Assembly (NCBI GenBank): GCA_010015655.1 | Contig: ML976683.1 | Location: forward strand, 163,573 to 227,572 | Origin: Bimuria novae-zelandiae CBS 107.79 | Taxonomy: Eukaryota; Ascomycota; Dothideomycetes; Pleosporales; Didymosphaeriaceae | Direction of reading: 5' to 3' | Length of the DNA: 64,000 nucleotides | In this document: positions 1 to 11,120 of the stretch, one piece after another | How positions within the stretch are numbered: position 1 is the stretch's first letter | Layout: every line of letters starts with the position of its first letter | Translations under genes and position numbers: made by a program | The notes under the pieces: generated by a model | Told to the model about the DNA's origin: nothing | Database searches by the model: none | Seen by the model: only the letters and a program-made list of their open reading frames with translations

Positions 1-979
1 GGGTCAAAATTGATTTTGATCATGGAGGAGGGTTTACTTGGCAAATGGTATTTTGGCACTTGAGAATTAGAGCGGTTTTCGAGGAGGGATGAATGGGGCT
101 CAGCTTCTAATGGCAGTTTAGTTCCTTTGACCTTGACACTGCTGGTGCTCTCTGTACCTGCATCCTAGGCAGACCAGGCATGATCCGCAGCGGCTAATTT
201 AGCCAATAAGATGTAAGTTAGGGTCGATGCACAAGGGTGCGAAGTCGGAACCAAAAATAGGACACCAATCGTGCTGTAGTTAAAACAACCCCGAGGAGTT
301 CGTAGCTCTCAATAGCAATGCGTTTTTTATATGCTAAATAGAGAGTTCGCCGTGCTGTCTTAACTCTCACAAAATCACCTATAAAAAGGTTATTGATAGC
401 CTATTATGAAACATTGTCCTACCCTCTAACATTTCCTTCCTACATACCAGCCAATGAGACACGACACAAAGCTACCTAACAGACAATTGGCTAGCCACTG
501 TAGGCTACAAAGTACTAGAGATTCACATATAAATTGCGCAGCAATGATTCGGATTTCATACTAGTAATACGCCCCAGCAATGCAAAAACATTAATAATGT
601 CACAACGACCGCTACGCCAACTCTATACTACTATCTATACTAGAATAAATAGCAAGGTAAATCGCCACGGTATACGTTCCTTGTAATAGGAGTTAACCAG
701 AGTTTAACTTGGGGAGCTACTACTCGCTCCGTGCCTACGGTTCCTACTCCTATCGCACGGCATATTACTATCGCAATAGGTAAGTTCACTTAATGCCGGT
801 GAGAAAATTACTTTATCCTTTGTTTTTAGAGATGGGAGCTTTTACTACGCCAACGCAGATAGAAGCACTTACTAGAATAACGGAAAAGGAAAATTAAGAT
901 TTATCCGACAAAAAAAATAACCTAACTTTATACCAATACAATAATTCTTGACGGTCCACCGTGGAGCGGGTTCCCTACT
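1..979. other. Low-mutation edge sequence, no gene recognised
   Basis: The first 350 or so bases have balanced composition and keep many CpA and TpG dinucleotides, unlike the rest of the window. From about 400 to 960 AT content rises. I found no convincing reading frame, RNA gene or repeat. Most simply this is ordinary intergenic DNA next to the repeat-rich block. Confidence 0.4.
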
Positions 980-1276
980 TTATGTCCCGATAGAGGTCTC
1001 TTTACATTTCTGCTTCTTCTGTAATCCGTAGTAACGCACTTTAACTGCGCCCTCCGTCCGATTTAGGAAGCGTTCGCATATCTCCTTCCACTCCATACCC
1101 TGCTAATCCCTTAATAAGAGTAAACGCACTTCGTCCGACTCTAGCTATAGCCTACGCTTACGTTTGCCGCGCGCTTCGGTGCCTTCTTCTTTCTCGCTGT
1201 TTTCGTCCCAGTCGTCGTCGCCATCGTCCGAGTAGTCCTTTTCATCATTGGCAGCATCACTGTGGGAAATGCTCAT
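980..1276 (-). pseudogene. Broken SANT/Myb-like DNA-binding protein gene fragment
   Basis: Reading from the ATG at 1276, the frame gives an acidic, serine-rich leader (starts MSISHSDAAND), then a basic run (RGKRKRR), then a segment that looks like a SANT/Myb helix-turn-helix: ESDEVRLLLLRD, then GMEWKEICERF and NRTEGAVKVRYY. Two in-frame TAG codons interrupt it. The first lies just before ESDEV, where SANT domains carry a conserved tryptophan (TGG to TAG); the second follows RLLLLRD. A TAA at 980-982 ends the visible frame. In ascomycetes this type of short protein binds DNA and is probably nuclear. It is unlike the surrounding transposon genes, so I infer a host gene fragment damaged by RIP leaking out of the repeats. 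The fragment is short and family assignment rests on a motif read by eye. Confidence 0.55.
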
Positions 1277-1655
1277 CTAGTCCGCATTTAAGCTTCCGCG
1301 ACTGCAAATGTCCAACGCACCACCTTCATACCAGTATCCTACCAGCATCCACGAATCTGGCGATAGTTAGATCATGCGGATGACTTTGCCTTCTCTGCTA
1401 AGGAATCTATAACCTAAGGTGGCAGGGTTAGGAAACCGTTCTAAGTCGCGGGAACGTATAATTTTTATTATAATAAATAAGCTATTTAGGACGGCGTAAA
1501 GCGTAAGATTAGTTATTTAATAAAATATATTAAGGCTAGAACTATAATTAATATTACTTTAGTTTTTAGCTATTATTTTTTAAGAGCATGTTTATAGGGA
1601 GTAAGACTAAAACTAGTTATTAATTAAAAACTAGTATAGTTATAGTAGTTAAAAT
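1277..1655. other. Upstream region of the SANT-like pseudogene
   Basis: Bases 1277-1450 retain CpA and TpG and could be the old promoter region of the minus-strand SANT-like fragment. From about 1455 the sequence turns abruptly into TA-rich, RIP-type DNA. No motif could be assigned. Confidence 0.3.
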
Positions 1656-1730
1656 AATACTACTTACTATAATACTACTTACTATAATACTACTTACTAT
1701 AATACTACTTACTATAATACTACTTACTAT
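1656..1730. repeat. Five perfect tandem copies of a 15-bp unit
   Basis: The unit AATACTACTTACTAT repeats five times without a mismatch (1656-1670, 1671-1685, 1686-1700, 1701-1715, 1716-1730), flanked by a decayed copy on each side. It lies in RIP-type DNA with no gene. Perfect identity implies expansion after the surrounding sequence had mutated. Confidence 0.9.
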
Positions 1731-1873
1731 AATATTCTTATTTATATTATTTTTAAGCCCTATCGCTAAAGAGTAGTTTTTAATACACCATACCTCTTCT
1801 TTTATAGTAAATAACTACCACGTGTACGTTATTAAGAGATCTTTGCTAAAGGTCTGTAGGAAATATCGTTGTC

Positions 1874-2392
1874 CTAATTACGTAGGTCCTTATGGCTTTC
1901 CGAAGCGTCTCCCCTACCACCTTCCCTATACTCCTCACGCCTCTCTAAGTCTAGGCCGATATATTCTTCCCCTTCTATACTCTCTAAAGGAGAGATGAAT
2001 CCTCTCGTGGAATGCAGTAGCCCCTCGATTATCCTACAATTATGTGCGCTACCACCGCCGTCATCTTCGGTGCAGAGGTTACTTAGAGATGACCGTGGGT
2101 TTCTAGCACCATCGCGTTCGCGGTCATTGTTGAGAGATCGAAGACTAGGCTCAGTGCTGGCTCTCGAATAGGAAGCACTGCCGCCGGGAGTTGGCAGGGG
2201 CGTTAACTTAGGTATAGTTGCCGGATTGCACACGAGATTCTCTACCAGTCGCTTGGCCAGCCTTCGCCGCTTTGTTAAACGCGGGTCTTCTAGCTCTAGT
2301 TCTAGGATAACGTCTAGCGCTACTAGGTGCGTTCGTTTACGTATTACTAATAGCCTATCTATAATATTAATATTACTAAAGAGTAGTTCCTT
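1874..2392 (-). pseudogene. Unrecognised broken reading frame, host-like composition
   Basis: An uninterrupted minus-strand frame runs from 2392 down to a stop at 1874, preceded by a TAA at 2393-2395. It has no usable ATG near its start (a GTG lies at 2233), so it is an internal or 3' exon fragment. The translation begins with a hydrophobic/basic part (NIIDRLLVIRKRTHLV, then RLTKRRRLAKRLVENLV). It continues with a low-complexity Pro/Ser/Gly-rich section (PKLTPLPTPGGSASYSRAS) and an acidic, Arg-rich tail (ERREEYREGGRGDASES). The frame keeps G+C-rich codons unlike its surroundings. I recognise no domain. It could be the remains of a host regulatory protein or of an element's accessory gene; it lies on the same strand as the SANT-like fragment. 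Confidence 0.4.
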
Positions 2393-3464
2393 TTACCTTA
2401 GTAAGCTATCTTAAGCGTATTAATATAGCTCCCCTTAAACTCTACTAGAACTACTTACTAGGCTAAATATTTTCTATCTCCTCTATAAATAAAGCGCACG
2501 CTTCGTCTGTATCAAGATTGTCATGCTATATAGTAACGTATTCTTTGTTGCCAGCAGAGGCGCGGTAGCCGCCCTTATAACAATTAGACGCTACGTTGCT
2601 AGGCTTAACGCCTATTACACTATAGTTAGTAGCATTACTCTTTATAATAATAGGAAATTTTATTACTAATTAGTAATATTAGCACTTTTATTTACTTATA
2701 TACTTACCTTAACTAATTTTACTAAGTAATCTAATTATAGCTAGATCCTCTTTTGTAACGTGTATAGGATAGTTAGCTTCTCTTTTATTAAAAATTTTCC
2801 TACTAAACTAATTAATGCTCTAGGCCCTCTAATTTAAATACGCTATAAAACTAGGTAAACGCGTCTACTAGTCTTATATTAGTTAAATTTTATTAGCTTA
2901 TAATAATTATTAAGTAAGTATTACTATAGCTTATTAAATAAGAAGCTTTTATAGCTTCTTGTAAAGTAGGTAGCAATGTATTTAAACCTAGTATTATAAA
3001 ATTATTATTAATATAGGGCTGCTTTTTACTATCTTTAGCGTTAACTCCTAAATAGCTATACTTTACTATTTTAGTTATAACTATTAATTTAGCCTTAAAT
3101 ATTAGCTTTAGCTTAAGCTTATACTTACACGCTTTAGGAATATATAAAATAATTTTTATAAAAAATAAAAGGGTAAATAAAGTAGTACTATAAAAGAAGA
3201 TTATTATAGCGTAAAGAGCTAGTAGTAAGGAGTGTAGAAGTAGTACCCTCTATAAGCAAATAGCTACTTTATATATTATAGCTAACGCCACCCCTTAAGC
3301 AGGGAGGAGTTGCATAAATGTAGTATCTATATTAAAAATAGTAGTAGTAGGTAGAGCGACTAGTATATTAGCGCCTTATAAAGAGGGCGAATAAACTTAA
3401 AGTCCGTTAATATTAGGGTTTTTAAAAATAATAGCGGGTTACTCTTCTAAGCGGCATAGATAGT
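2393..3464. other. RIP-type debris, nothing assignable
   Basis: TA-rich sequence with stops in all frames. No terminal repeats, LTR or protein motif could be recognised up to the left target duplication (ATAGT, 3460-3464) of the first gypsy element. Confidence 0.4.
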
Positions 3465-3733
3465 TGTGATGGCCTGGCATGCCGGCAGGACACATGACCT
3501 CGCGTGAGAGGCGCGACTGCCTCACGCCTAGGTGCAGCTACCTCACGCCTGGGCGCAGCTGCCCACGCACCCAGTATAGCTATCTTGGATAGATAGATGT
3601 TCCGTGCCGAGCGGTAGCGCATAAAAGCGCCGTAGGCCTGTGTACCTATAGTCTCCTTATCTTAGTGTAGCTAAAATAGAGCTAACCTACCTTATCTACT
3701 TTCTTAATGCAGGAGCCTGTGCCTATCCTTATA
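3465..3733 (+). repeat. 5' LTR of gypsy A
   Basis: Starts TGTGATGGCCTGG and ends CCTTATA, the RIP-altered form of the CCTCACA seen at the 3' LTR. It is much richer in G+C than the interior it borders. Confidence 0.93.
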
Positions 3734-3839
3734 TTATACTAAGATCTCTTTACTTAGCTAGAGATAGTAATAAAATATTAAGTTAAACCGCTTAATCTGC
3801 CTGCGCGCACGACTTAACAACAACTACCTTAAAGGATTT

Positions 3840-6800
3840 ATTATATAACTACGCTAAGCTATTAGTTTATTATAGAGTATAATTACCCGTAATAAGAGGT
3901 CCTAATACTACTAAGTAACGTACTACTTAAAGGGAGTTAAAGGACGTAGTTCGAAAATAGCACGCTATAGCTAGCTAGGAGAGCTAATTAGCCTGCTGCC
4001 CTTTACTTAATAAACGTGCTATATAGGCAACCCACTGCTTACGTAAAGAGGGCTATAAGAGCCCTAGCCTTTATAAGAGAGGAACCTATCCCTACTAACT
4101 ATCCTAAGCACTACCTGCTTGCCTTCTCCTTATAAAAAACTAATAACTAGCTACTCTACCTGTAGTATTAATAAAATAGTACTAAAATACCTATTTATAG
4201 CGTTAGTTCTAGAAAAGGAGATGCTGGGCAGCGCGTACGACCTATCCAAGCCTTTTATTTACTAAGAACACGAAATCCAGAGCTATGGCTCTATTACTAA
4301 GGAAAACTATAATTAAGACACTTCCCTAAAACTTGCTCGTATCTAGTAAGGTATTAATAAGGACCTCTTGCAACCTCCTTAGCTACCTACGTTTACTAGT
4401 AATAACCTAATTACTGCGACGCTAGAGGCCGTAATTAAGTATTTTAGGCAGGAACTAGTAAAGATTACTATAGAGCTAGTTGGCTAGCTACTTCTTCGTG
4501 GTGTGGAGCGACAACAACTATATATATACTGCCAGATTGCTACTAATACCTTAGCTAAAGGCGAAGGGCTGCATAGAGCCCTTGTTTAAGCGTAGCAAAA
4601 GATAGACAGGTTGGAAGCCTAACTTGCTAAATAGGCTATAGTAGGCTCTACCCTTAATACACTAGCAACTTAATTTCGTATAACTAAATTCTAAATCCTT
4701 CCTTAGACCCTAAGCTAGAGCATCCCCTCCGCTAACGACCCGCTAAGCTCTAAGTCTAGCAAGCCTAATAATTTATATTTTTTACGCTTATTACTATTTA
4801 AGCCTATTACTTATTTATATACACGCTCTTTAGGCGCAAGCTAGCGCTTAGTTAAGTTCCTAGACCTTCCGCTGCTCTTAGACGGCAAGACAACTACGAC
4901 CTTTAAGCACTAGAGGGCCTATATAAAGAACAAACTTTAGTCCAATCGTAATTAGTTTGTAAGAGAGACTTTAGAGGATACCTAAGAGCGTATTATAGCA
5001 TATATAACTACACGCACAGAGGATCCCGCCTGTAACTAACTTATAACTTTAATTAGAGCTCTACGAGACAATGGCGAACGCATTAATAGTAAATTTATAA
5101 TAGATATAATAGAGTAAGCTTTTAGCGACCTACATAAGGAGAAGAAGGCCTATTAGGCATTTATCTAACTACGCCTCTACTCTATAGCTAAGTTTACTAG
5201 CTTCTAAGTAGACTTCTTCCGCCTTACAACGCAGCGCAAGCTACCTACTAATTAATAAGTTAAAAAGTTCTATAAGAAGCTTATAGATCGACTCCGCATA
5301 GATATAGGCCGTAATGTTTATTACCTTAAGAATAATTACTTTAAGTTTATTAACATCGCCCGCGACCTCGCACGAGAGGTAGCGATTATAGACTCCTAGG
5401 TTATAGCGCGCGCTAAACGAGAATCTTAAAAGAAGACTACTCTTACCTTAGCCGCTAGGTCTCGCGAGTACGCTTTAATACTAGCGTAGCCCTTTACTCG
5501 CACATAGCCAACGCGCGCTACTACTATAGCTCTAGGTAGCTAGCTTACCTACTACTATTATAAAAAGTTAGAACATATTACTCAAGACTGCCTAAATAGC
5601 CCTATTAATTAGAAAGCGTTAGAGGCCAGCGATTTAGCACCGCAAGCTAACGAAGAGGTGTATTATAAAGCTAAGGACAGAGGTTTCCTCTCTTCTAATA
5701 AGGAATTAGGAAAAGTATTACTCTAGGGGAAGTCTCCTTCCTAGAAAATCCTATGGGAGCTACTAGCATATAATACCTCTTATTTAGCGAAAGTGCTTTC
5801 ACTCTACCCTGCCATATCTTAACAAACGGGCTAGCAATTAGGTTAAAGGCTCTTATTAATATAGGCGCAGGTAGCTACGTCCTAGTCTACCTTAAATACC
5901 TCCGCATAATTAAAAAGGGACTTAAGGTATCTATTAAAAGCATGGAAGCTGTTCCCCTAGCTAGATATAATAGTTAACTAAACGGGCAGGTAAATAAGCA
6001 CTTCTAGGCTAACCTAGTGCTAAATAGCCACTACTTTACTACTTACTTTATATCTTGCAATACTAGCCGCCACGACTTTATAGTTAGCCGCAAGCTTCTC
6101 GAGGAAGCTAACATCTAAATTAACTATAGGTAGTAGGTGCTTAAGTGGCTAGATATAATATAGATTAACTATAAACAAGACATTATTATCCTAACGCGGG
6201 GTATAGCTACAGGAATTAATCCTAAGCATTAGGTAGATACTAATTAACGTAATAAGCTTATAAACATGGCTATTATACAGCATATCTACCGCTTATTGCA
6301 GCAATCCCCTCAGCGTCGTACCTACTAGAAAAACCTAGCGAAGATAGAGGAGCAGCTCCGCTACTAAGCGCTACTATTATAAGAGTAGTAGCTAACTTGC
6401 CCTAAACCTATCTCTCGCGAGGACCTCGCTAAGGCAGGCCTTAAGATTAATATTATAAGAGCTATAGCATTTATAATTAATGCGCGTTAGAAAGAGATAG
6501 TTATTAGCTATATTAGTGTTTATAAAGTAGAGAAGCTAATCTAAGACTGCAAAGAGGAGCTAGGCTAGACAGACCTACTAGACCTAGATAAAGAACTCCG
6601 CCAGCTTCTTATAAAGAAGTTACTATTCCTAGGCTATGCAGGCGCTACCCCAGCTTACTTCTTAAAGAAGGACTCTAACGTACTACCTCTACACTATAAT
6701 AGCGTTAATTACAATATTAAGCTAACCGTGGATAATATACTAATATTAAGCCTACTATATAGCATGTCTCTAGAGTAGTTATAGCTTGTTAAGGATTACT

Positions 6801-9780
6801 TAAATAACTACCTCTAACGTGGCGTTATTACTCACAGCAACGCGCCTTACGCCTTACTAGTACTATTTACTAAGAAGCCTAAAGGGGGGTAGCGATTTTA
6901 TATTAACTATCGCAAGCTTAACGCTATTATAAAGAAAGATATCTATCCTATCCTACTTATTTAAGAGACCCTTACGAGGCTCGCCCGTGCTAAGATATTC
7001 ACTAAGCTAGACGTACGGCAGGCCTTTTATCGCATTTAACTAGACAAGGAAGTAGAGGACCTAACCACGTTTTGTATACGCTATAGTAACTATAAGTATT
7101 ATATGCTCCTATTTAGTCTTTATAATAGACCTGCCACCTTCTAGCGATATATTAATAGGGTACTATATAGCCTACTTAACGACTTTTGCATAGCATATCT
7201 AGACAATATCCTTATTTACTTAAAGAATCTACTACACTATAAGGAGCATGTTGCGCAAGTGCTTAAATAACTTCGCGACGCTAGTTTGTAAGCAGACATT
7301 AAAAAGAGCAAGTTTATAGTAACTAGGATAAAGTTCCTTAGCCTTATTATTAGCACTTAAGGCATTTAGAAAGACCTAGAGAAGATCGCTGCTATATAGA
7401 ACTAGCCTATGCCTATATTAGTTAAAAGCATATAGTTATTTTTAAGCTTTTATAACTTCTACCAAACCTTCCTTAAGGACTATAGACGCATTATTAGACT
7501 ACTTATAAAGCTTCTTAAGAAGGGCGCCTAGCATGCCTTTAGAGAGCAAAAGCTTATAGCCTTTTAGCAAGTTAAAGACCTTATACTATTAGACAACGTA
7601 CTTGCTTACTACTCTCCCTATCGCGTTACACGCATGGAAATAGACGCGAGCGATAGTGTTATTACTAGCGTACTCTCTTAGCTGCAGGACAACGGACTCT
7701 GGTAACCTATAGCCTTCTATTCCAAGATAATAAGTAACCCGCAGATGAACTACGATATATACGATAAAGAGATACTAGCCGTAATCTATGTCCTTAAAGA
7801 ATAGAGATCTTAGCTTATTAGTCTATAGATAACTGAGCCCTTTAGCGCTATTACTAACTATTAAGCGCTAGAGTACTTCTCCACTAAGCGCGAGCTTACT
7901 CCTTAATAGATACGCTAGGCTATAATAGTAGCTAATTTTAACCTAAAGCTTACCTACTAACTAGGCACTGCTAACGTAGTGGCTAACGCGCTATTACGTA
8001 AGCAGGAGGAACTATAGACTTAAAAGGAGAAGGATAAGGTAGCTCGCATAAGGGTCTTCTTATAGGCTAAGTAGCTAGATATTAATATAGTGTAAGAAGC
8101 TATAACCTAACTTGCTAACCTAGTTACTTAAGGATTATAAGGCTAGGAGCTTAAGATTGCTATAATAGACACCTTTCTAGCCTTTCCCTCTACAGAGGAT
8201 CCTTATGCCCTCGTTAATTAGGTAATTAAGGTAAACCAGAATTACAATAGCCTATAAAAGCTGCGGGAAAAAGCTCTATCTAATAACTAAGGACTATAGA
8301 AGCTAAATAATTAAGATCTACTCTTATATAAAGATTGGCTAGTTATTCTAGCAGTTAACTTCCTACGCACCTACTTAATTCGAGCCACCTATACTACGTA
8401 GCTTACTGCTCACCCAGGAAAAAGGAAGACAGCGAAGCTACTTAGAGATTAGTACTATTGGCCAAATCTAGCGAAGGATGTGGACACCTATGTTACCGCT
8501 TATAAGGCTTATTAATAGAGTTATACGCCCCGCAACCGCACTCTAAAACTACTTAAGCTACTACTAATACTAGAGCGAGCATGGCAGGACGTTTTAATAG
8601 ACTTTAAGTTATTCCTACCTAACAAGAAAGGGTATAATAACGCTTTTATTATAGTTAACCGCCTAAGCAAGCGCTGCTTCTCACTACCTTGCTATAAGAT
8701 AACCACGGCGGAACAGGCTATAAATATGTACTATCGCTATATCTGGCGCGTGTACGGCCTACCTAAGTCTATCGTCTCTAATCGAGGCCCGCAGTTCATC
8801 TTAGTATTTATAAATAAGCTATGCTAACTTGTGGGCGTTAAGTAAAAGCTCTTAATAGCTTATTATCCTTAGACTAATAGTAATATAGAAATTATAAACT
8901 AGTACCTTAACCAGCGCCTTCGCCTATTTATTAACTACTACTAGGATAACCGGTCTGACCTACTGCCCTGCATGGACTAGGCTCAGGCTATACTGCCTTA
9001 TAAGACTACAGGCCTCTCGCCGTACGAGATCGAGTTCGGACATTAGCCTACACACCACTAAGACTAGGAAGAGCGGACAAAGACCTCGCCCATAGCCCGT
9101 GAGCAGATGTCCTAAGAGGAAGCGTAGAACTACGTAAAGGTTTAATACAACGCTATAAAGCGGGCTATAGAGATAGCTTAGAGAGGGATTATTTATGCCT
9201 AGGAGCAATAAGCATGTTAAGCAAATAAGAAGCAACGTAAGCTAGATTTTAAAGTAGGTAATTAAGTTTATATCACGCTAAGAGGCTTTATAACTAATTA
9301 GCCTAGTTAGAAGCTTAACTAGCAGATGTACGGGCCCTACTTAATTATTACTATAAAAGGACACTCCTACTAAGTTAAGCTTCCGCCGTATATGCACATG
9401 CATAATGTCTTCTATATAGACCGCCTATAGAAAGCCGCCATAGACACACTACTAGGTTAGATAGAGCTATAAGAGGAGCTAATTAAGGTTAACGGCAATC
9501 TAGAATAGCAAGTAGAGGAGATCCTTAATAGCCGCATCTACTAAGGACGTCTATAATATAAAGTCTCCTAGACTGCCTATAATCCTAACCCTACCTAGTA
9601 CAACGCCCGAGGCTTTGTTAGGGCACTATATAAGGTAAAGGAGTATTATAACGCATACCTAGACAAAGCAGGGCTACTATTATAACTAGACATTTGGCTG
9701 CGAGCGTATAAGGCCGGCACCTATCTAGAGATAATAGAGGAAGACAATAAAGCTACAGTTATACTAGCATAAGGCAAGAC
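3840..9780 (+). pseudogene. gag-pol of gypsy A
   Basis: A dead polyprotein; boundaries are approximate because start and stop cannot be read. Landmarks in order: gag zinc knuckle near 5546-5595 (KKLEHITQDC, first cysteines now tyrosines); protease near 5846-5880 (ALINIGAGSYV, catalytic Asp read as Asn); reverse transcriptase 6830-7400 with FYINYRKLN and the active-site block YLDN at 7192-7203. RNase H follows at about 7620-8000 (MEIDASDSVIT), the integrase HHCC finger at about 8350-8520, the integrase core at 8580-9050 (KKGYNNAFIIVNRLSKRC) and a C-terminal chromodomain at 9511-9690 (EEILNSRIY ... NPNPT). Domain order protease-RT-RNase H-integrase is that of Ty3/gypsy, and the chromodomain marks the chromovirus branch, whose chromodomain is known to guide integration to H3K9-methylated chromatin. 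Stops are nearly all TAA/TAG at positions expected for Gln or Trp. Confidence 0.88.
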
Positions 9781-9836
9781 ACGAAGGAGGTAACACAACG
9801 GACTTAGAAGACTACGCCCACCTTAGAGGGGGGTAA

Positions 9837-10105
9837 TATAATAGCCTGGCATGCTGGCAGGACATATAACCTCGCGTAAGAGGCGCGACTGCCTCACGCC
9901 TGGGTGCAGCTGCCTCACGCCTGGGCACAGCTACCCACGCACCTAGTGTAGCTATCTCGAATAGATAGATATTCCGTGCCGAGCGGCAGCGCATAAAAGC
10001 GCCGCAGGCCTGTGTACCTACAGTCTCCTCATCTTAGTGTAGCTAAAATAGAGCCAACCTACCTCATCTACTCTCTTGATGCAGGAGCCTGTGCCCGTCC
10101 TCACA
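9837..10105 (+). repeat. 3' LTR of gypsy A
   Basis: Starts TATAATAGCCTGG, a RIP-altered form of the 5' LTR start, and ends CCTCACA directly before the ATAGT duplication. Same length as the 5' LTR. Confidence 0.93.
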
Positions 10106-11120
10106 ATAGTCTTGTTTTATTAAGAAGCTTCTTAATACATTACGCACTTAGATAAGTATTTACTATTATTAGTATAGTAACGTACTTCACAAGTGAGCGG
10201 CCAGTACAAGCGAGCGGCCACCCCACCAAACTTTTCGCAACGCGTCACCTTGTAATAATAATAGCTTAACTACCTCCTACTTAAATACTTTATAGTAAAG
10301 CAGATATTTTCCTAGCTATTTTAGCTATTAATTAAGACTAAATCTAAAGCGTATAACGCGCTATAGTAATATATAACGTTTTTTAAAGTGCACTATATAG
10401 GGGACGTGTATAAATTACTACGTAATATAATTACTAACCTAAATTAAAAAAGCTTATTAAGCTAGAAGAGGAGGTAATTATTAGGTATATACTTAATCTA
10501 GATTCTTGAGGATTTGCGCCTATCCTAAGTGCTATATAAGATATAGTAGATAAGCTACTTGCTAAGCGCAGCGCTAGCTAAATAAGTAAAAACTAGATAC
10601 GTAACTTTATTAAGTAAATAAATTACCTTACTATATAATTTAATTAGCTATATAATTAGTAAATAGTTTTATATAAAGATCCTAAAACTATTAAAACTCA
10701 GTTTAAGCTTATATCGCGCATAAAGGCTACCTATAGTATCTATAATAAGAATACCTATAACTTTAATATAACTAGCTTTATAATAGGTAAGATATTAGCG
10801 TAGCTTATTATTATAAACTTAAAGAGATAAGGTAGACTAAAGACTATTTAGCTAAGTAATTATAGGTAAACTATAGTAATTTATAAAATTAACGCTACTA
10901 GCTAGGTAATCCCGCTTTTTATTATTTTCTTTAGCTAGTATTACCTCTTTGCCTGGTCCTAAGATAATAATATACTACGCAACTAGGCTTTTGCTATTAG
11001 TAATAATAGCTAGACTACTAATAAGCTTAGAGTAGAGTAGCTAAGGTACTTTTTTAAGTATATAGTAAAGTATAGGGTAGGCGCACGCTAGCTACTTATA
11101 CTTAATAATTATAAAAGCTA

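Larger units (their letters stand above)
3465..10105 (+). mobile_element. Complete Ty3/gypsy chromovirus 'A' (RIP-inactivated)
   Basis: A 6,641-bp LTR retrotransposon. The two LTRs have equal length (269 bp) and align throughout; differences are mostly C/T and G/A. A perfect 5-bp target duplication ATAGT flanks it (3460-3464 and 10106-10110). A G-rich polypurine tract, CCTTAGAGGGGGG (9821-9833), precedes the 3' LTR. The internal region encodes gag, protease, reverse transcriptase, RNase H, integrase and a chromodomain, all full of stops. Other A-type fragments in the window lie at 22,050-25,310, 33,400-33,803, 39,869-43,377 and 59,946-63,844, and this copy is the reference for them. Confidence 0.93.

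Noticed and set aside
3422..3622. Minus-strand open frame, also seen at 9,812-9,994 and as a related frame at 41,752-41,946
   Set aside because: All three lie inside gypsy A LTRs, which stay free of stops because they are less mutated. No sign of a separate gene.
8960..9235. Minus-strand open frame of 91 codons
   Set aside because: It is antisense to the integrase of gypsy A; its Leu/Cys-rich content follows from the opposite strand.
10100..10260. Paired direct repeats resembling a CRISPR-like or operator array at transposon ends
   Set aside because: Only two units, always mirrored at the other end of an element with TA flanks, so they are parts of terminal inverted repeats.
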